From Chloroflexota bacterium (lineage in GTDB: Bacteria; Chloroflexota; UBA11872), in the NCBI GenBank assembly GCA_026707585.1, contig JAPOWQ010000053.1, positions 124,001 through 188,000 of the forward strand: a stretch of DNA of 64,000 nt, given 5' to 3'. Shown here one piece after another: positions 44,870-53,978 of this stretch. The first letter of the stretch is position 1, and each line of letters opens with the position of its first letter. The notes below the pieces were generated by a model that was not told where the DNA came from, ran no database searches, and worked only from the letters and a program-made list of their open reading frames with translations. The position numbers and the translations under genes were made by a program.

Positions 44870-46150
44870 ATGCGAAGCGTCCGGGTCGCGATCGTTGGGG
44901 TGGTGCTGGCGGCGGTGCTGGCGGCGGTGGTGGCGGCGGTGGGGGCCGGGCCGGCGTTGGCGCAGTGGCCGACGACGTGCGTTGAGTTGAACGACATCGT
45001 GGAGGCGCACCTGGGGAACGACGGCAACGTCGGCATCTACCAGCGCGTGTTCGGCGACCAAGCCGAGGCGGCCTGCCAGAACGATCATCGGGACGACGTG
45101 CGAGGCGTGTTCGCCTGGGCGTTCGCCGAGGCTTCGCAGCCCGTCGACAGCGTTGCGCCCGACCTGGCCTGGCCGACGGACTGCGCGAAGCTGAACGACA
45201 TCGTGGAAGCGCACCTGGGCAACGTGAATAACGTGGAGATCTATCAGCGCGTATTCGGCGAGCAGGCGGAGGCAGCCTGCCGCAACGACCACCGGGCGGA
45301 CGTGCAGGGCGTGTTCGGGTGGGCGTTCGGTAGACCCGCGCCACCGCCGCCATCGCGCATAGCCTTCGAGTCCAATATCGATGGCGACCACGAGATCTGG
45401 GTCGTCAACAGCGACGGCTCCGGGCTGACCCAGCTGACCCACAACGACGCCTGGGACGCCGATCCCGCCTGGTCGCCGGATGGGCGTCGCCTCGCCTTCA
45501 CGTCGTATCGCGGCGGGGACTGGGAGATCTTCGTGATGAATGCCGACGGCAGCGGCCTGACGCAGCTCACGCGCAATTCTGCCTGGGACGGAACCGCCGC
45601 CTGGTCGCCAGACGGGCGTCACCTCGCTTTCGGCTCGGATCGCGACGGGAATGCCGAGATATTCGTGATGAATGCCGACGGCAGCGGCCAAACGCAAGTG
45701 ACGCATTCTGAGGCCTGGCATGCCTACTCCGCCTGGTCACCGGATGGGCGTCGCCTCGCCTTCACGTCGGACCGCGACGGGGAGTCCGAGATCTTCGTGA
45801 TCAATGCCGACGGCAGCAGCCTGACCCAACTCACAAACAACGCCATTGGGGACGGAACCCCGGCCTGGTCGCCGGATGGGCGCCGCCTCGCTTTCTACTC
45901 GAATCGCGACGGAGATTCCGAGATCTTTGTAATGAATGCCGACGGCAGTAGTGTGACGCAACTGACGCACAATTCAGCTTCGGACCATAGTCCCAGCTGG
46001 TCGCCGGACGGGCGCCGCCTCGCCTTCGCGTCGGACCGCGACGGGGACTATGAGATTTTCGTCATGAACGCCGACGGCAGCGACCAGACCCAATTCACGC
46101 ACAATTCCGCCGTGGACTATCGACCCGCCTGGTCTCCGGCCCCCGCATAG
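44870..46150 (+). CDS. secreted PD40 beta-propeller protein with tandem novel N-terminal domain
   Basis: 426 residues from ATG 44870, with GGGGGGAG upstream. Residues 1-31 are a signal peptide ending GPALAQ. Residues 33-85 and 101-153 are two copies of one domain of about 53 residues (WPTxC, LNDIVEAHLGN, IYQRVFG, QAEAAC, NDHRxDV, VFxWAF), each with two cysteines that could pair. A Pro-rich linker follows, then six PD40 repeats (AWSPDGRRLAF, SDRDGxxEIFVMNADGS) forming a TolB-like propeller. It should act outside the plasma membrane as a binding or scaffold protein. Promoter B precedes it. Confidence 0.85.
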   Translation: MRSVRVAIVGVVLAAVLAAVVAAVGAGPALAQWPTTCVELNDIVEAHLGNDGNVGIYQRVFGDQAEAACQNDHRDDVRGVFAWAFAEASQPVDSVAPDLAWPTDCAKLNDIVEAHLGNVNNVEIYQRVFGEQAEAACRNDHRADVQGVFGWAFGRPAPPPPSRIAFESNIDGDHEIWVVNSDGSGLTQLTHNDAWDADPAWSPDGRRLAFTSYRGGDWEIFVMNADGSGLTQLTRNSAWDGTAAWSPDGRHLAFGSDRDGNAEIFVMNADGSGQTQVTHSEAWHAYSAWSPDGRRLAFTSDRDGESEIFVINADGSSLTQLTNNAIGDGTPAWSPDGRRLAFYSNRDGDSEIFVMNADGSSVTQLTHNSASDHSPSWSPDGRRLAFASDRDGDYEIFVMNADGSDQTQFTHNSAVDYRPAWSPAPA

Positions 46151-46227
46151 GCGCCGGTATCGGCGCGGCCGGGTTCTGAGGCGACCGTTCGCACGAAGGC
46201 CGCCGCCGGGTGAGCCTTGTCGTGAGA

Positions 46228-47097
46228 CTATCCCGACTGCTGACGTATGCGGACGTTGACGGTGAGGTTGCTTTTGGTGGCGCCGCGGAAGATGCCGCGG
46301 GTTGGGGAGACGTCGTGGTAGTCGCGGCCGACGGCGACGCGGACGTGGTGCTGGTCGGCGAGGGTCTGGTTGGTGGGATCGAAGCCGATCCAGCCGAGGC
46401 CGGGGAGGCGGCATTCGGCCCACGCGTGCGTTGCCGTCTCGGGGGCCTGCTCGCCGTCCGCGCCGGTGACGTGGAGGTAGCCGGAGACGTAGCGGGTGGG
46501 AATGCCCCAGGAGCGGGCGATGGCGATCATGACGTGCGCGTAGTCCTGGCAGACGCCGTGGCCTGTCTCGAGAATGTGGTCGATCGGGGAGATCACCGAG
46601 GTGCTGCCGGGGCTGTAGGTGAAGCGGCGATGCAGCGTGTCGGTGAGCCGCCGGAGGCTCGTGAGCGGGTCGTCGAGCGGGCCAATGCCATGCCGGCGAA
46701 CGAACGCAGCCAAGGCCGGAGAGGGACCAGTCAGCGCACTGGGGCGCGTGAACTCCCAGTCCGCGAAGGTGTTTCGTTTAGCGCGGATGCGTGGCCAGGC
46801 GCCGGCGTCCAGCGCTTCGGGCACGGGATCCGGCGGCAGCACGTCGATCGACGAAGCTGCCGTGATGGCCAGGCCCTGGTGCTGCCGATGGAGATTGAGC
46901 AGATGCCTGGTATTGCCGAAGGCGTCCGTTTCTGCGTTGACGGTCGCCGCAGGCTCGGTCGCGACGTCGAAACTCAGCAGCCGCTGACGAGCGTCGGCGC
47001 CGGGCTTGAGGCAGAGCCGCATGACGCAATAGCGCGCGGGCGCCGCGTAGGTGTATCGCGATTCGTGCTCGATCCGGTAGCGGATTGGGTCCGCCAT
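46228..47097 (-). CDS. transglutaminase-like cysteine peptidase/amidase
   Basis: 289 residues. The N-terminal region (RYRIEHESRYTYAAPARYCVM) is the bacterial transglutaminase-associated domain. The catalytic core has GVCQDYAHVMIAIAR (Cys), THAWAECRLPG (His) and WIGFDPTN (Asp). It is the last gene of a trio with alpha-E and circularly permuted ATP-grasp genes, a conserved set in many bacteria thought to make or cleave a peptide-like bond. No signal peptide is visible. ATG 47097 is used. Confidence 0.88.
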   Translation of the reverse strand: MADPIRYRIEHESRYTYAAPARYCVMRLCLKPGADARQRLLSFDVATEPAATVNAETDAFGNTRHLLNLHRQHQGLAITAASSIDVLPPDPVPEALDAGAWPRIRAKRNTFADWEFTRPSALTGPSPALAAFVRRHGIGPLDDPLTSLRRLTDTLHRRFTYSPGSTSVISPIDHILETGHGVCQDYAHVMIAIARSWGIPTRYVSGYLHVTGADGEQAPETATHAWAECRLPGLGWIGFDPTNQTLADQHHVRVAVGRDYHDVSPTRGIFRGATKSNLTVNVRIRQQSG

Positions 47098-47101
47098 GGA
47101 C

Positions 47102-48070
47102 TCAGCGAACCGGAGCGTCGTGGACGGGGTATTGAAAGTATGTTTCCGTCACGAGATCGTGAAGTTCGCGTCCGTGCGCATTCAGCCGCTGGAGCAGGGA
47201 CCTGGGATCGTCGCGGTCCAGCCAGGCGAAGTTGACCAACGCGCTCATTCGGCCGATGAGTCGCTGCGCGGCGCCGGCGGCCTGCTGACTGGGGCTGGGG
47301 GCCGTGGCCGCGAGCTCGGCCGAGAGCATGTCCAGCGACCGGCTGAGCGAGTCGGGGAGTCGGGCATCGGTGGCCAGCAGGTCGAGAACCTGGCGGGGTT
47401 CAACCTGGAGGCTGAAGGTCCGGTCATACGCCTCCAACGCGTGATACAGGCGCAAGAGGCTGGTCCAGGCAGCTTCGGAGACATCCTGGGTGACGTTAGC
47501 CGCGGCGATCTGCGCGTCAAGCAGCGCCGACGAGAGCTGCACCCGTTCAATCGAGCGACCGAGGTTGAGGAATCTCCAGCCTTCGTCGCGATACATGGTG
47601 GCGGCGGTCACGCCGGCGAAGGTATCGATTTCGGCCACGGTTTCCGCGTAGAACCGTTCGGGCGACGAGGCCCAGATGTCCTGGATCGTCAGTCCCTGAA
47701 TGCGCAGATACGACCGATTCAGGCACGTCCACATTTCGGCGCTCAGACAGTGGCGGACGTGACGTGCGTTCTCCCGCGCGGCGGCAACACCACTCCACAC
47801 CGAGTCCGGATTCGTCGGTTCGAACGTGAGGTCGTCCGCCAGCGTGTAGGAGTCCGCCAGGCTGTAGTCGTCCTGTGCGAGTAGTTCCAGACTTCCGACG
47901 GGTGGCTGGCGATTGAGGCATCCGTAGAGGCGAAGCCAGCCGAAGTGAATCTCGGTGACCGGTCGATCGACGAGCGCCTCGGTCTGGATGCGCAGGAGAC
48001 GGCTGAGGTGTTGGGCGCGCTCGAGATAGCGGCCCAGCCAGTAGAGACCTTCGGCACTGCGCGACAGCAC
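47102..48070 (-). CDS. alpha-E domain protein (DUF403)
   Basis: 322 residues, mostly helical. The N-terminus MLSRSAEGLYWLGRYLERAQHLSRLLR has the family signature LSRSAEGLYWLGRYLERA. The remainder is rich in Leu and Arg in helical runs, with GYDRTFSLQVEPR-like and MSALVNFAWL segments. The protein has no known activity and always accompanies the ATP-grasp partner. It is 4 bases from the transglutaminase start and 5 bases from the ATP-grasp stop. Confidence 0.87.
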   Translation of the reverse strand: MLSRSAEGLYWLGRYLERAQHLSRLLRIQTEALVDRPVTEIHFGWLRLYGCLNRQPPVGSLELLAQDDYSLADSYTLADDLTFEPTNPDSVWSGVAAARENARHVRHCLSAEMWTCLNRSYLRIQGLTIQDIWASSPERFYAETVAEIDTFAGVTAATMYRDEGWRFLNLGRSIERVQLSSALLDAQIAAANVTQDVSEAAWTSLLRLYHALEAYDRTFSLQVEPRQVLDLLATDARLPDSLSRSLDMLSAELAATAPSPSQQAAGAAQRLIGRMSALVNFAWLDRDDPRSLLQRLNAHGRELHDLVTETYFQYPVHDAPVR

Positions 48071-48075
48071 GCGGG

Positions 48076-49509
48076 TTAGTTCTCCAGCACCCAGAGGTCC
48101 TTGCCGCCGCCGCCCTGGCTTGAATTCACCACGAGGCTGCCTCGGCGCAAGGCGACGCGGCAGAACGCTCCGGGGACAATGCGGGTTTCGAGGCCGCTCA
48201 GGACAAACGGGCGAAGGTCAACGTGGCGTGGCTCGATACGGCCATCGATTAGACACGGAGCGCGCGATAGGGCGAGCACGGGCTGCGAAATGAAGTCGGC
48301 GGGGTTGGCTCGCACCTGCTCGGCGTAGGCCGCCCGCTCGGCGGGCGACGCATGCGGACCGATGAGCATTCCATACCCACCGGACTCGCCGACGCGCTTG
48401 ACCACCAAGTTCTGGAGATTGTCGAGCGTGTATTCGAGTCCGTCGGGATTACGACACAGATACGTTTCAACGTTAGCAATGATCGGTTTTTCAGCTAAGT
48501 AGTAGCGAATCATGTCGGGAACGTATGCGTAAACGCTCTTGTCGTCGGCGACCCCGGTGCCCGGGGCATTGGCCAGGGTCACGTTGCCCTGCTTGTAAGC
48601 GTGCATGATTCCCGGAATGCCAAGCAACGAATCTTCACGAAACACGACCGGGTCCAGAAAGTCGTCGTCAACACGCCGGTACACCACGTCGACGCGCCGC
48701 AATCCGGCGGTGGTGCGCATGTAGACGACACCGTCGTCAACGAGGAGATCGCGACCCTCAACCAGCTCCGCGCCGATTTCCCTGGCCAGGAACATGTGCT
48801 CGTAGAAGGCCGAGTTGTAGACGCCCGGTGTGAGCACGGCGATCGCCGGGTCGGATGTTCCCTCGGGCGCCAGTTCCTGGAGGGTCGTAAGAAGAACGCG
48901 CCCGTAGTGCTCGATGTCCTGAACGCGGGAGGATCGGTAGAGGCGGCGGAAGCTGGCCTTGACGGCCTTGCGGTTGGCCAGCATGTAGGCGACGCCCGAG
49001 GGGACGCGAAGGTTGTCCTCAAGGACCTTGAATCCCTCGTTGGTTCGCACCAGATCGGTTCCGCAGATCGCGACCCAAACGCCGTGCGGCGCCTGGAAGC
49101 CGCGCATTTCGATCCGGTACTGGGGGCAGCCGCGCACCACATCGACCGGAATGACGCCGTCTTCGACGATGCGGGCCGCGCCGTAGACATCGGCCAGGAA
49201 GAGGTTGAGGGCCATGAGACGCTGGGTCAGGCCGGCTTCAAGCTCACGCCACTCGCCGCCGGATAGCACGCGCGGCAAGCAGTCGACGGGGATGATGCGC
49301 TCGTCGCCTTCTTCGTCGCCGTAGACCTTGAATGAAATGCCTTCGCTGGAGAACGAGCCAGTGACCTGGTCCTGGATGTCGGCCAGGTCAGCCGCGGACG
49401 TGTCGGTTAGCGCTCGGTGAACGCCCTGGTAGTGGGCTCGTGGGCTTCCATTGGCCTGGAACATCTCGTCGTAGACATCGGCGTCAAGTTCATAGTTATC
49501 GAGGTCCAT
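48076..49509 (-). CDS. circularly permuted type 2 ATP-grasp protein
   Basis: 477 residues from ATG 49509 (a TTG at 49518 would add three). GSFSSEGISFKVYGDEEGDERIIPVD near residue 50, then LRVPSGVAYMLANRKAVK, LLVDDGVVYMRTT and KRVGESGGYGMLIGPHAS near the end are family landmarks (abbreviated here). The fold predicts an ATP-dependent carboxylate-amine ligase. With alpha-E and the transglutaminase it forms one transcription unit. The acceptor is unknown. Confidence 0.88.
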   Translation of the reverse strand: MDLDNYELDADVYDEMFQANGSPRAHYQGVHRALTDTSAADLADIQDQVTGSFSSEGISFKVYGDEEGDERIIPVDCLPRVLSGGEWRELEAGLTQRLMALNLFLADVYGAARIVEDGVIPVDVVRGCPQYRIEMRGFQAPHGVWVAICGTDLVRTNEGFKVLEDNLRVPSGVAYMLANRKAVKASFRRLYRSSRVQDIEHYGRVLLTTLQELAPEGTSDPAIAVLTPGVYNSAFYEHMFLAREIGAELVEGRDLLVDDGVVYMRTTAGLRRVDVVYRRVDDDFLDPVVFREDSLLGIPGIMHAYKQGNVTLANAPGTGVADDKSVYAYVPDMIRYYLAEKPIIANVETYLCRNPDGLEYTLDNLQNLVVKRVGESGGYGMLIGPHASPAERAAYAEQVRANPADFISQPVLALSRAPCLIDGRIEPRHVDLRPFVLSGLETRIVPGAFCRVALRRGSLVVNSSQGGGGKDLWVLEN

Positions 49510-49759
49510 GCGAATCAATTATCCGGCAGATCCATCGTGACTTTTCGTCAGAATAAACGCTGCGCGACGTCCAACACGCTCACTGCCGACGGTCATCGGG
49601 GAACTCCCGGAAAGGACCTGGCGGGCAGTCTATCGGATGCCGGGCGTCCCGCGTGAACGGCAGCGCCGGGCCTGACGAGGGACAGGGGTGGTGGCGCGAC
49701 GCGGCGATGTCCGGCGTGTCCGCACCCATGCAGCCTCAGTCGCGCGCGCTGATCATGCG

Positions 49760-49800
49760 AACCGCGCGCGGGCGGGGGGCTGGCGCCGCCCGCCCGCGCG
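49760..49800 (-). terminator. G+C-rich hairpin after amt
   Basis: Two arms of about 16 bases (CCGCGCGGGCGGGC-like) flank a short loop at 49779-49783. It lies 14 bases past the amt stop on the minus strand and is not followed by a U run, so it may be a rho-independent-like stop or a stabilising end. Confidence 0.5.
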
Positions 49801-49813
49801 GGAGTTGTGACGC

Positions 49814-51232
49814 TTAGTTTGCGGCGGGCTGGGCCTGTTCTTCTTCCTCGTCGTACTCCTCGGGCATGAGGACAAACTCGGGGTAGGCCTCGATGCGCAG
49901 CTCGCCGGCGTCCTGACCCAGGCGCTCGACCTGCGGTGACACGCGCGCGCCAATGGTCATGTCGATGAGCCGCCACAGCCCAAACGAAACGGCAAACACG
50001 AATGCGCCGATGGCCAGCACACCGATCAACTGGACGTGGAACTGGCCGCCAGCGGCGATGCAGACGGCCAGAGTTCCCCAGACGCCAGCGAACAAGTGGA
50101 CGGGAACCGCGCCGACCACGTCGTCCTGCCGGAGTTTCTCCAGCAGCTTCATGCCGACAACGCAGATCGCGCCGCCGATGGCGCCAATGACGATGGCCCA
50201 ATAGTGGTCGACGATATCGGGGCCGGCCGTGATGGACACCAGCCCGGCCAGCGCGCCGTTCAGACCACCCGCGAGGTCGGTTCGACCGAAGATTGGCCGG
50301 GAGACGACCAGCGCAGCCAGGGCACCGGCGGCGGCGGCGAGGTTGGTGTTGACCAGGACGTGGGCCATGGCAATGGCGTCAGCCGCGCTTCCGAGCGCCA
50401 ACTGTGAACCGCCATTGAAACCGAACCAGCCCAGCCAGAGGATGAAGACACCCAGCGTGACCATCAGGATGTTGGAGGGCGGGGTCGCCCTGACGGAGCC
50501 GTCTTTCCTGAACTTGCCGAGCCGGGGACCGACGACCAGGATGCCGGCCAGCGCGGCCCAGCCACCGGTGCTGTGCACGATGGTGGATCCGGCAAAGTCC
50601 TGGAATCCCATACCGTCCAGCCAGCCCCCACCCCAGGTCCAGGCACCGACGATGGGGTAAATGACGGCGGTGAGAATGAGCACGAAGAGAAAGAAGGACC
50701 AGAGCTTGACCCGCTCGGCCAGGGCGCCGGACACGATGGACGCGGCCGCGGCCACAAAGACCATCTGGAAGAACCAGTCGGACATCGTCGAGTAGGCGTT
50801 GTCGCCAGCGAGCACGGCGGCGGCATCGCCTTCGCCGTTGAGCAGCGCAAGCTCCTCGGGCGAGGCGCCGTAGAAGATCTTGAACGTGCCGATGAAGTTG
50901 CCGACGATCTCCCCGTACATCAGGTTGTAACCAATGATGTAGTAGGCCAGACCGGCGATCGAGTACAGGCCGATGTTCTTCAAGCAGATCATGGAGGCGT
51001 TCTTGGTCCGCACGGACCCGGCCTCCAGCATCGAGAAACCGGCGCTCATCCACATGACCAGCGCGCCCCAGACGAGGAACGCGAAGGTGTTGAGCACGTA
51101 GACGGCTTCGGCTTCGACGCCCTGGGCCTGGGCCACGGCGGGCCGCGCCAGGACGATGCCGAGGGAGGCGGCCGCCACCAACAACAGCAGGGTGCGCCGG
51201 CGCTGCCCAAACATTTGCAAGATCGCGGTCAC
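49814..51232 (-). CDS. amt: ammonium transporter
   Basis: 472 residues with about eleven helices. A leader with a hydrophobic stretch is followed by YVLNTFAFLVWGALVMWMSAGFSMLEAG, the Amt N-terminal channel (GFSMLEAG core). The two pore histidines are in TIVHSTGGWAALAG and GAVPVHLFAGVWG. It moves ammonium or ammonia across the membrane. The C-terminal tail is acidic. No GlnK/PII gene is adjacent, which is unusual for amt. GdhA elsewhere in the window fits ammonium use. Confidence 0.93.
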   Translation of the reverse strand: MTAILQMFGQRRRTLLLLVAAASLGIVLARPAVAQAQGVEAEAVYVLNTFAFLVWGALVMWMSAGFSMLEAGSVRTKNASMICLKNIGLYSIAGLAYYIIGYNLMYGEIVGNFIGTFKIFYGASPEELALLNGEGDAAAVLAGDNAYSTMSDWFFQMVFVAAAASIVSGALAERVKLWSFFLFVLILTAVIYPIVGAWTWGGGWLDGMGFQDFAGSTIVHSTGGWAALAGILVVGPRLGKFRKDGSVRATPPSNILMVTLGVFILWLGWFGFNGGSQLALGSAADAIAMAHVLVNTNLAAAAGALAALVVSRPIFGRTDLAGGLNGALAGLVSITAGPDIVDHYWAIVIGAIGGAICVVGMKLLEKLRQDDVVGAVPVHLFAGVWGTLAVCIAAGGQFHVQLIGVLAIGAFVFAVSFGLWRLIDMTIGARVSPQVERLGQDAGELRIEAYPEFVLMPEEYDEEEEQAQPAAN

Positions 51233-51708
51233 GATGAGGCTCCTCCTCTACTTGCTCGCGGCAACACAACCCGCCGTCGGAATACGGATATTCGACGAAG
51301 ACTGACCAAGGTGCGGAGATCCAGCGATGGTGGATGCCGGAGGGCCGGCAGACGCGGCCGCGCGAAGCTGTCCATCGCCGAATGGCGCGGCGCGCGACGG
51401 CCGGCGTTCCTGACCTGACGTGAGCGGACGGCCATTGCGCACTCGACAGCGGCTCCGTGTGACCTCGTCGGAGGCCACGCCTCGCGCGTCAACGGTTGCT
51501 GAAGGCATCCACCCAACCGGAGCAGGCTGTACTGGGGCGATACGGTAGCAAGTCGGCCTGAATTGGGCTAGCTCAGGGACCCGCCCCTCATCGCCCCTGG
51601 TCCAAGTCCTGATTCGTTGACAGATAGTGGCCGATAGCGCACGCAGTTGGTGGGATTCCAGCGGGAATCGAATCTCAGAGATACGGAATCCAAGGCAGAT
51701 GAGGCCGT
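51233..51708. other. intergenic region between amt and NCS2 genes
   Basis: About 475 bases. No open frame here looks like a gene and I see no tRNA, repeat or clear promoter. It should contain the amt promoter on the minus strand. Confidence 0.4.
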
Positions 51709-53475
51709 CTATTTGGTCCCGGGCGGGTCTACGCGGACGGTGATGATGTCGGTGCCGTGGAATTGCTGGTGGCTGACGGATGAGGCGTACTGGCGCAGGA
51801 GGCGCAGGGAGATTTCGCCCTCGGTGGGAATCGCCTCGTCGTGCTGCTGGAGCTGGCGGACGCGGTCTTCAATGTTGTCGTCGTCGCCGCCGCCGATGAA
51901 CTCGAGCTCGGCCACGGGGCCCTCGCTGGAGGCGACGACAACCAGGCGCCGCGTCTCCTCCTCCTCGTCGTCTTCGTCATCGTCCAGATCCAGGCTCAGA
52001 TCGAGGTCGAGCGGCGCCAGGGTCAGGAGCGTCTCTTCGGACACGGCGCTGAGCCGGTCTTTCATGGCCTGGTCCCAGCCGCGGCGTTCGGCGAATTCGG
52101 CCATGAACTTGTTGAGATCGGGCAGGGCATCGATGTGGAGCCGCGACTGAAATCGCATGCGGCGGGGGCTGGTGAGTTCCAGGTAGAGAATCATGGCGAC
52201 GGCGGCGAATCCGCCGGTCGTGATGCCGCTCTTGAAGAGGGCGCCCCAGACGGGGCCGAGGTCGGGCAGGTTGAAGAGGTTGAACTGGAAGGCCGCGCCG
52301 ATCCAGAAGCACATGCCGGCCACTACGACCTTGTCCCGGTTGTCCTCGTTCTGGATGACCGTGCGGGCGCCATCGACGAAGAGCGTTCCGGTGATGAGGA
52401 TGAGGTAGCCGGTCATGACGGGGCCGGGGATCGTGCTGAGCAGACCGGAGGCCTTGGGAAGGAAGGCCAGGACGATCAGGATGCCGCCGATGAAGTAGCC
52501 GACGCGGCGGGACGCGACGCCGGTGATCTGGGTGAACGCGGCGAAGCCGGGATTGATGATGTTGGGAACGGCGCCGGCGAGACCGGCCATGAGATTGGAT
52601 GCACCCGTACCGGCCAGCGCGCCCTGGACCTGGCGGAAGTTCACGGCCCGGTCGTCACGCCATGACACGCGCTGCGCGGCAATAGCGGCCCCGTTGGCCT
52701 GGATGGAGATGATGAGCCCGAGAAAGAGGAATCCGGGCAGGAGCGTCCAGAAGGAGAGGCCGAAGTCGAGTCCCAGGCCGGGCGCGGTCTGCGGCAGCCC
52801 GATCCAGGGGGCGTCCATGACTCGATCGAAACTGTAGATGCCGAACACCGCTGCGACGACGCAGCCGCCAACGATTCCGATCAACGGCGCCCAGAGTCGG
52901 AGCAGTTCAGATCCACGGAGCGCAAGGGCAGCGACGATGATTAGCGTGGCCAATGCCGTGAGCGGAGCAGCCACCGGCTCGGTTTCGGTCGCGTCGTCCA
53001 GCAGACCGAAGACGACGGACGCCAACGTGATGGACAGGATCATCATCACGGTGCCGCCGACGGTGGGGGTGACGATGCGCCGGAGGATGACGAGCCAGCG
53101 AGCGACGACGAGCTGGATTACCGCGGAGACAAGGACGAGGGCCGTGAGCGTGGCCGGTCCGCCATCGGCCACGGCCGTGATGCAGAACGGGATGGCGAAG
53201 GCGGCGGTGAACATGGGCAGGACCGCGCCGGCGCCAGCCGGGCCAAGCCGGCGGACCTGCAGGATGGTGGACAGGCCGCAAACCAGGAGCGAGGCGAAGA
53301 CCATCCAGATGAGGTAGGACTCGTCCCGACCGGACGCGTTGGCGACGATGACGGGCGTGACGAGCAGGGTGGCGGAGGCAATGAGGCTGAATTGCAGGCC
53401 GTACCCCAGCGAGGCGAGCAGCGGCGGGTTTTCGTGCGCCTCATAGCGGGGGTTTTGAAGCGCTACCGTGGCCAG
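51709..53475 (-). CDS. NCS2-type nucleobase permease with C-terminal ATPase-like domain, CTG start
   Basis: 588 residues from CTG 53475. Residues about 20-425 form the transporter, with VGGTVMMILSITLAS, GLGLDFGLSFWTLLPGFLFLG and the QANGAAIAAQRVSW and GVASRRVGYFIGG segments of xanthine/uracil permeases. Residues 450-588 look like a GHKL ATPase: GWDQAMKDRLSAVSEETLLTL (N-box-like SEE), DDDNIEDR and GEISLRLLRQYASS. A very acidic linker lies between. No ATG/GTG/TTG exists upstream of 53304, which would lose two helices. CTG 53475 has GGAGG five bases upstream. Confidence 0.78.
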   Translation of the reverse strand: MATVALQNPRYEAHENPPLLASLGYGLQFSLIASATLLVTPVIVANASGRDESYLIWMVFASLLVCGLSTILQVRRLGPAGAGAVLPMFTAAFAIPFCITAVADGGPATLTALVLVSAVIQLVVARWLVILRRIVTPTVGGTVMMILSITLASVVFGLLDDATETEPVAAPLTALATLIIVAALALRGSELLRLWAPLIGIVGGCVVAAVFGIYSFDRVMDAPWIGLPQTAPGLGLDFGLSFWTLLPGFLFLGLIISIQANGAAIAAQRVSWRDDRAVNFRQVQGALAGTGASNLMAGLAGAVPNIINPGFAAFTQITGVASRRVGYFIGGILIVLAFLPKASGLLSTIPGPVMTGYLILITGTLFVDGARTVIQNEDNRDKVVVAGMCFWIGAAFQFNLFNLPDLGPVWGALFKSGITTGGFAAVAMILYLELTSPRRMRFQSRLHIDALPDLNKFMAEFAERRGWDQAMKDRLSAVSEETLLTLAPLDLDLSLDLDDDEDDEEEETRRLVVVASSEGPVAELEFIGGGDDDNIEDRVRQLQQHDEAIPTEGEISLRLLRQYASSVSHQQFHGTDIITVRVDPPGTK

Positions 53476-53480
53476 GATTA

Positions 53481-53485
53481 CCTCC
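53481..53485 (-). promoter_or_regulatory. Shine-Dalgarno site deciding the CTG start
   Basis: GGAGG on the minus strand lies five bases before CTG 53475 of the permease gene. It is the best ribosome site near this start, and no canonical start codon is within reach of it. Confidence 0.55.
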
Positions 53486-53636
53486 GCGGCAACTTTACAG
53501 CGGGGGGCCGACGTGGACGGTGGACCGAGACATCACCGCAATGTGGGGATGCGCGTTCTGAACGTCCCAAAGCGGCCCCGACGATCTCAACGTGGACGCG
53601 GCCTCGGGTTTCCCGGTGCGCGTGACACAGTCGAGG

Positions 53637-53665
53637 TTGACGTATTTCCGTAATTGCGTTATTTC
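53637..53665 (+). promoter_or_regulatory. promoter of the toxin-antitoxin pair
   Basis: TTGACG at 53637-53642 and TATTTC at 53660-53665, separated by 17 bases, lie 34 bases before the antitoxin ATG and next to GAGAGG. Confidence 0.55.
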
Positions 53666-53699
53666 TGGCGTTGGCCGCCATGTTGGGGAGAGGACAGCA

Positions 53700-53978
53700 A
53701 TGCAAGCCAAAAAGAAGAGACTCACGCTGGACCTCGACCCTCCGGTGCAACGGCGCCTGAAGGCGGTGGCCGCGCTCAAGGGTATCAGCATGCGCCGCTA
53801 CTGCCTGGCCGCCATTGATCGGGAGCTCGCTCGAGACGCGGCCAACGGTGTGTTCGCCGGCAGCTTCAATATCGAGTCACTTGTCGCCCTTCAGGACGAG
53901 GCATTTGGAGACACAGTTCTTCCAGGCGACGGGGCCGAGTTCATCCGGGAGGCGCGCGAGTCCAGGAACGCTTCTTGA
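53700..53978 (+). CDS. VapB-like antitoxin
   Basis: 92 residues from ATG 53700, with GGGGAGAGG upstream. KKKRLTLDLDPPVQRRLKAVAALKGISMRRYCLAAI (residues 4-39, given in short as LTLDLDPPVQRRLKA) is a ribbon-helix-helix DNA-binding start. The tail is acidic and should bind the toxin. It probably binds its own promoter. The stop overlaps the toxin TTG by 4 bases. Confidence 0.75.
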   Translation: MQAKKKRLTLDLDPPVQRRLKAVAALKGISMRRYCLAAIDRELARDAANGVFAGSFNIESLVALQDEAFGDTVLPGDGAEFIREARESRNAS

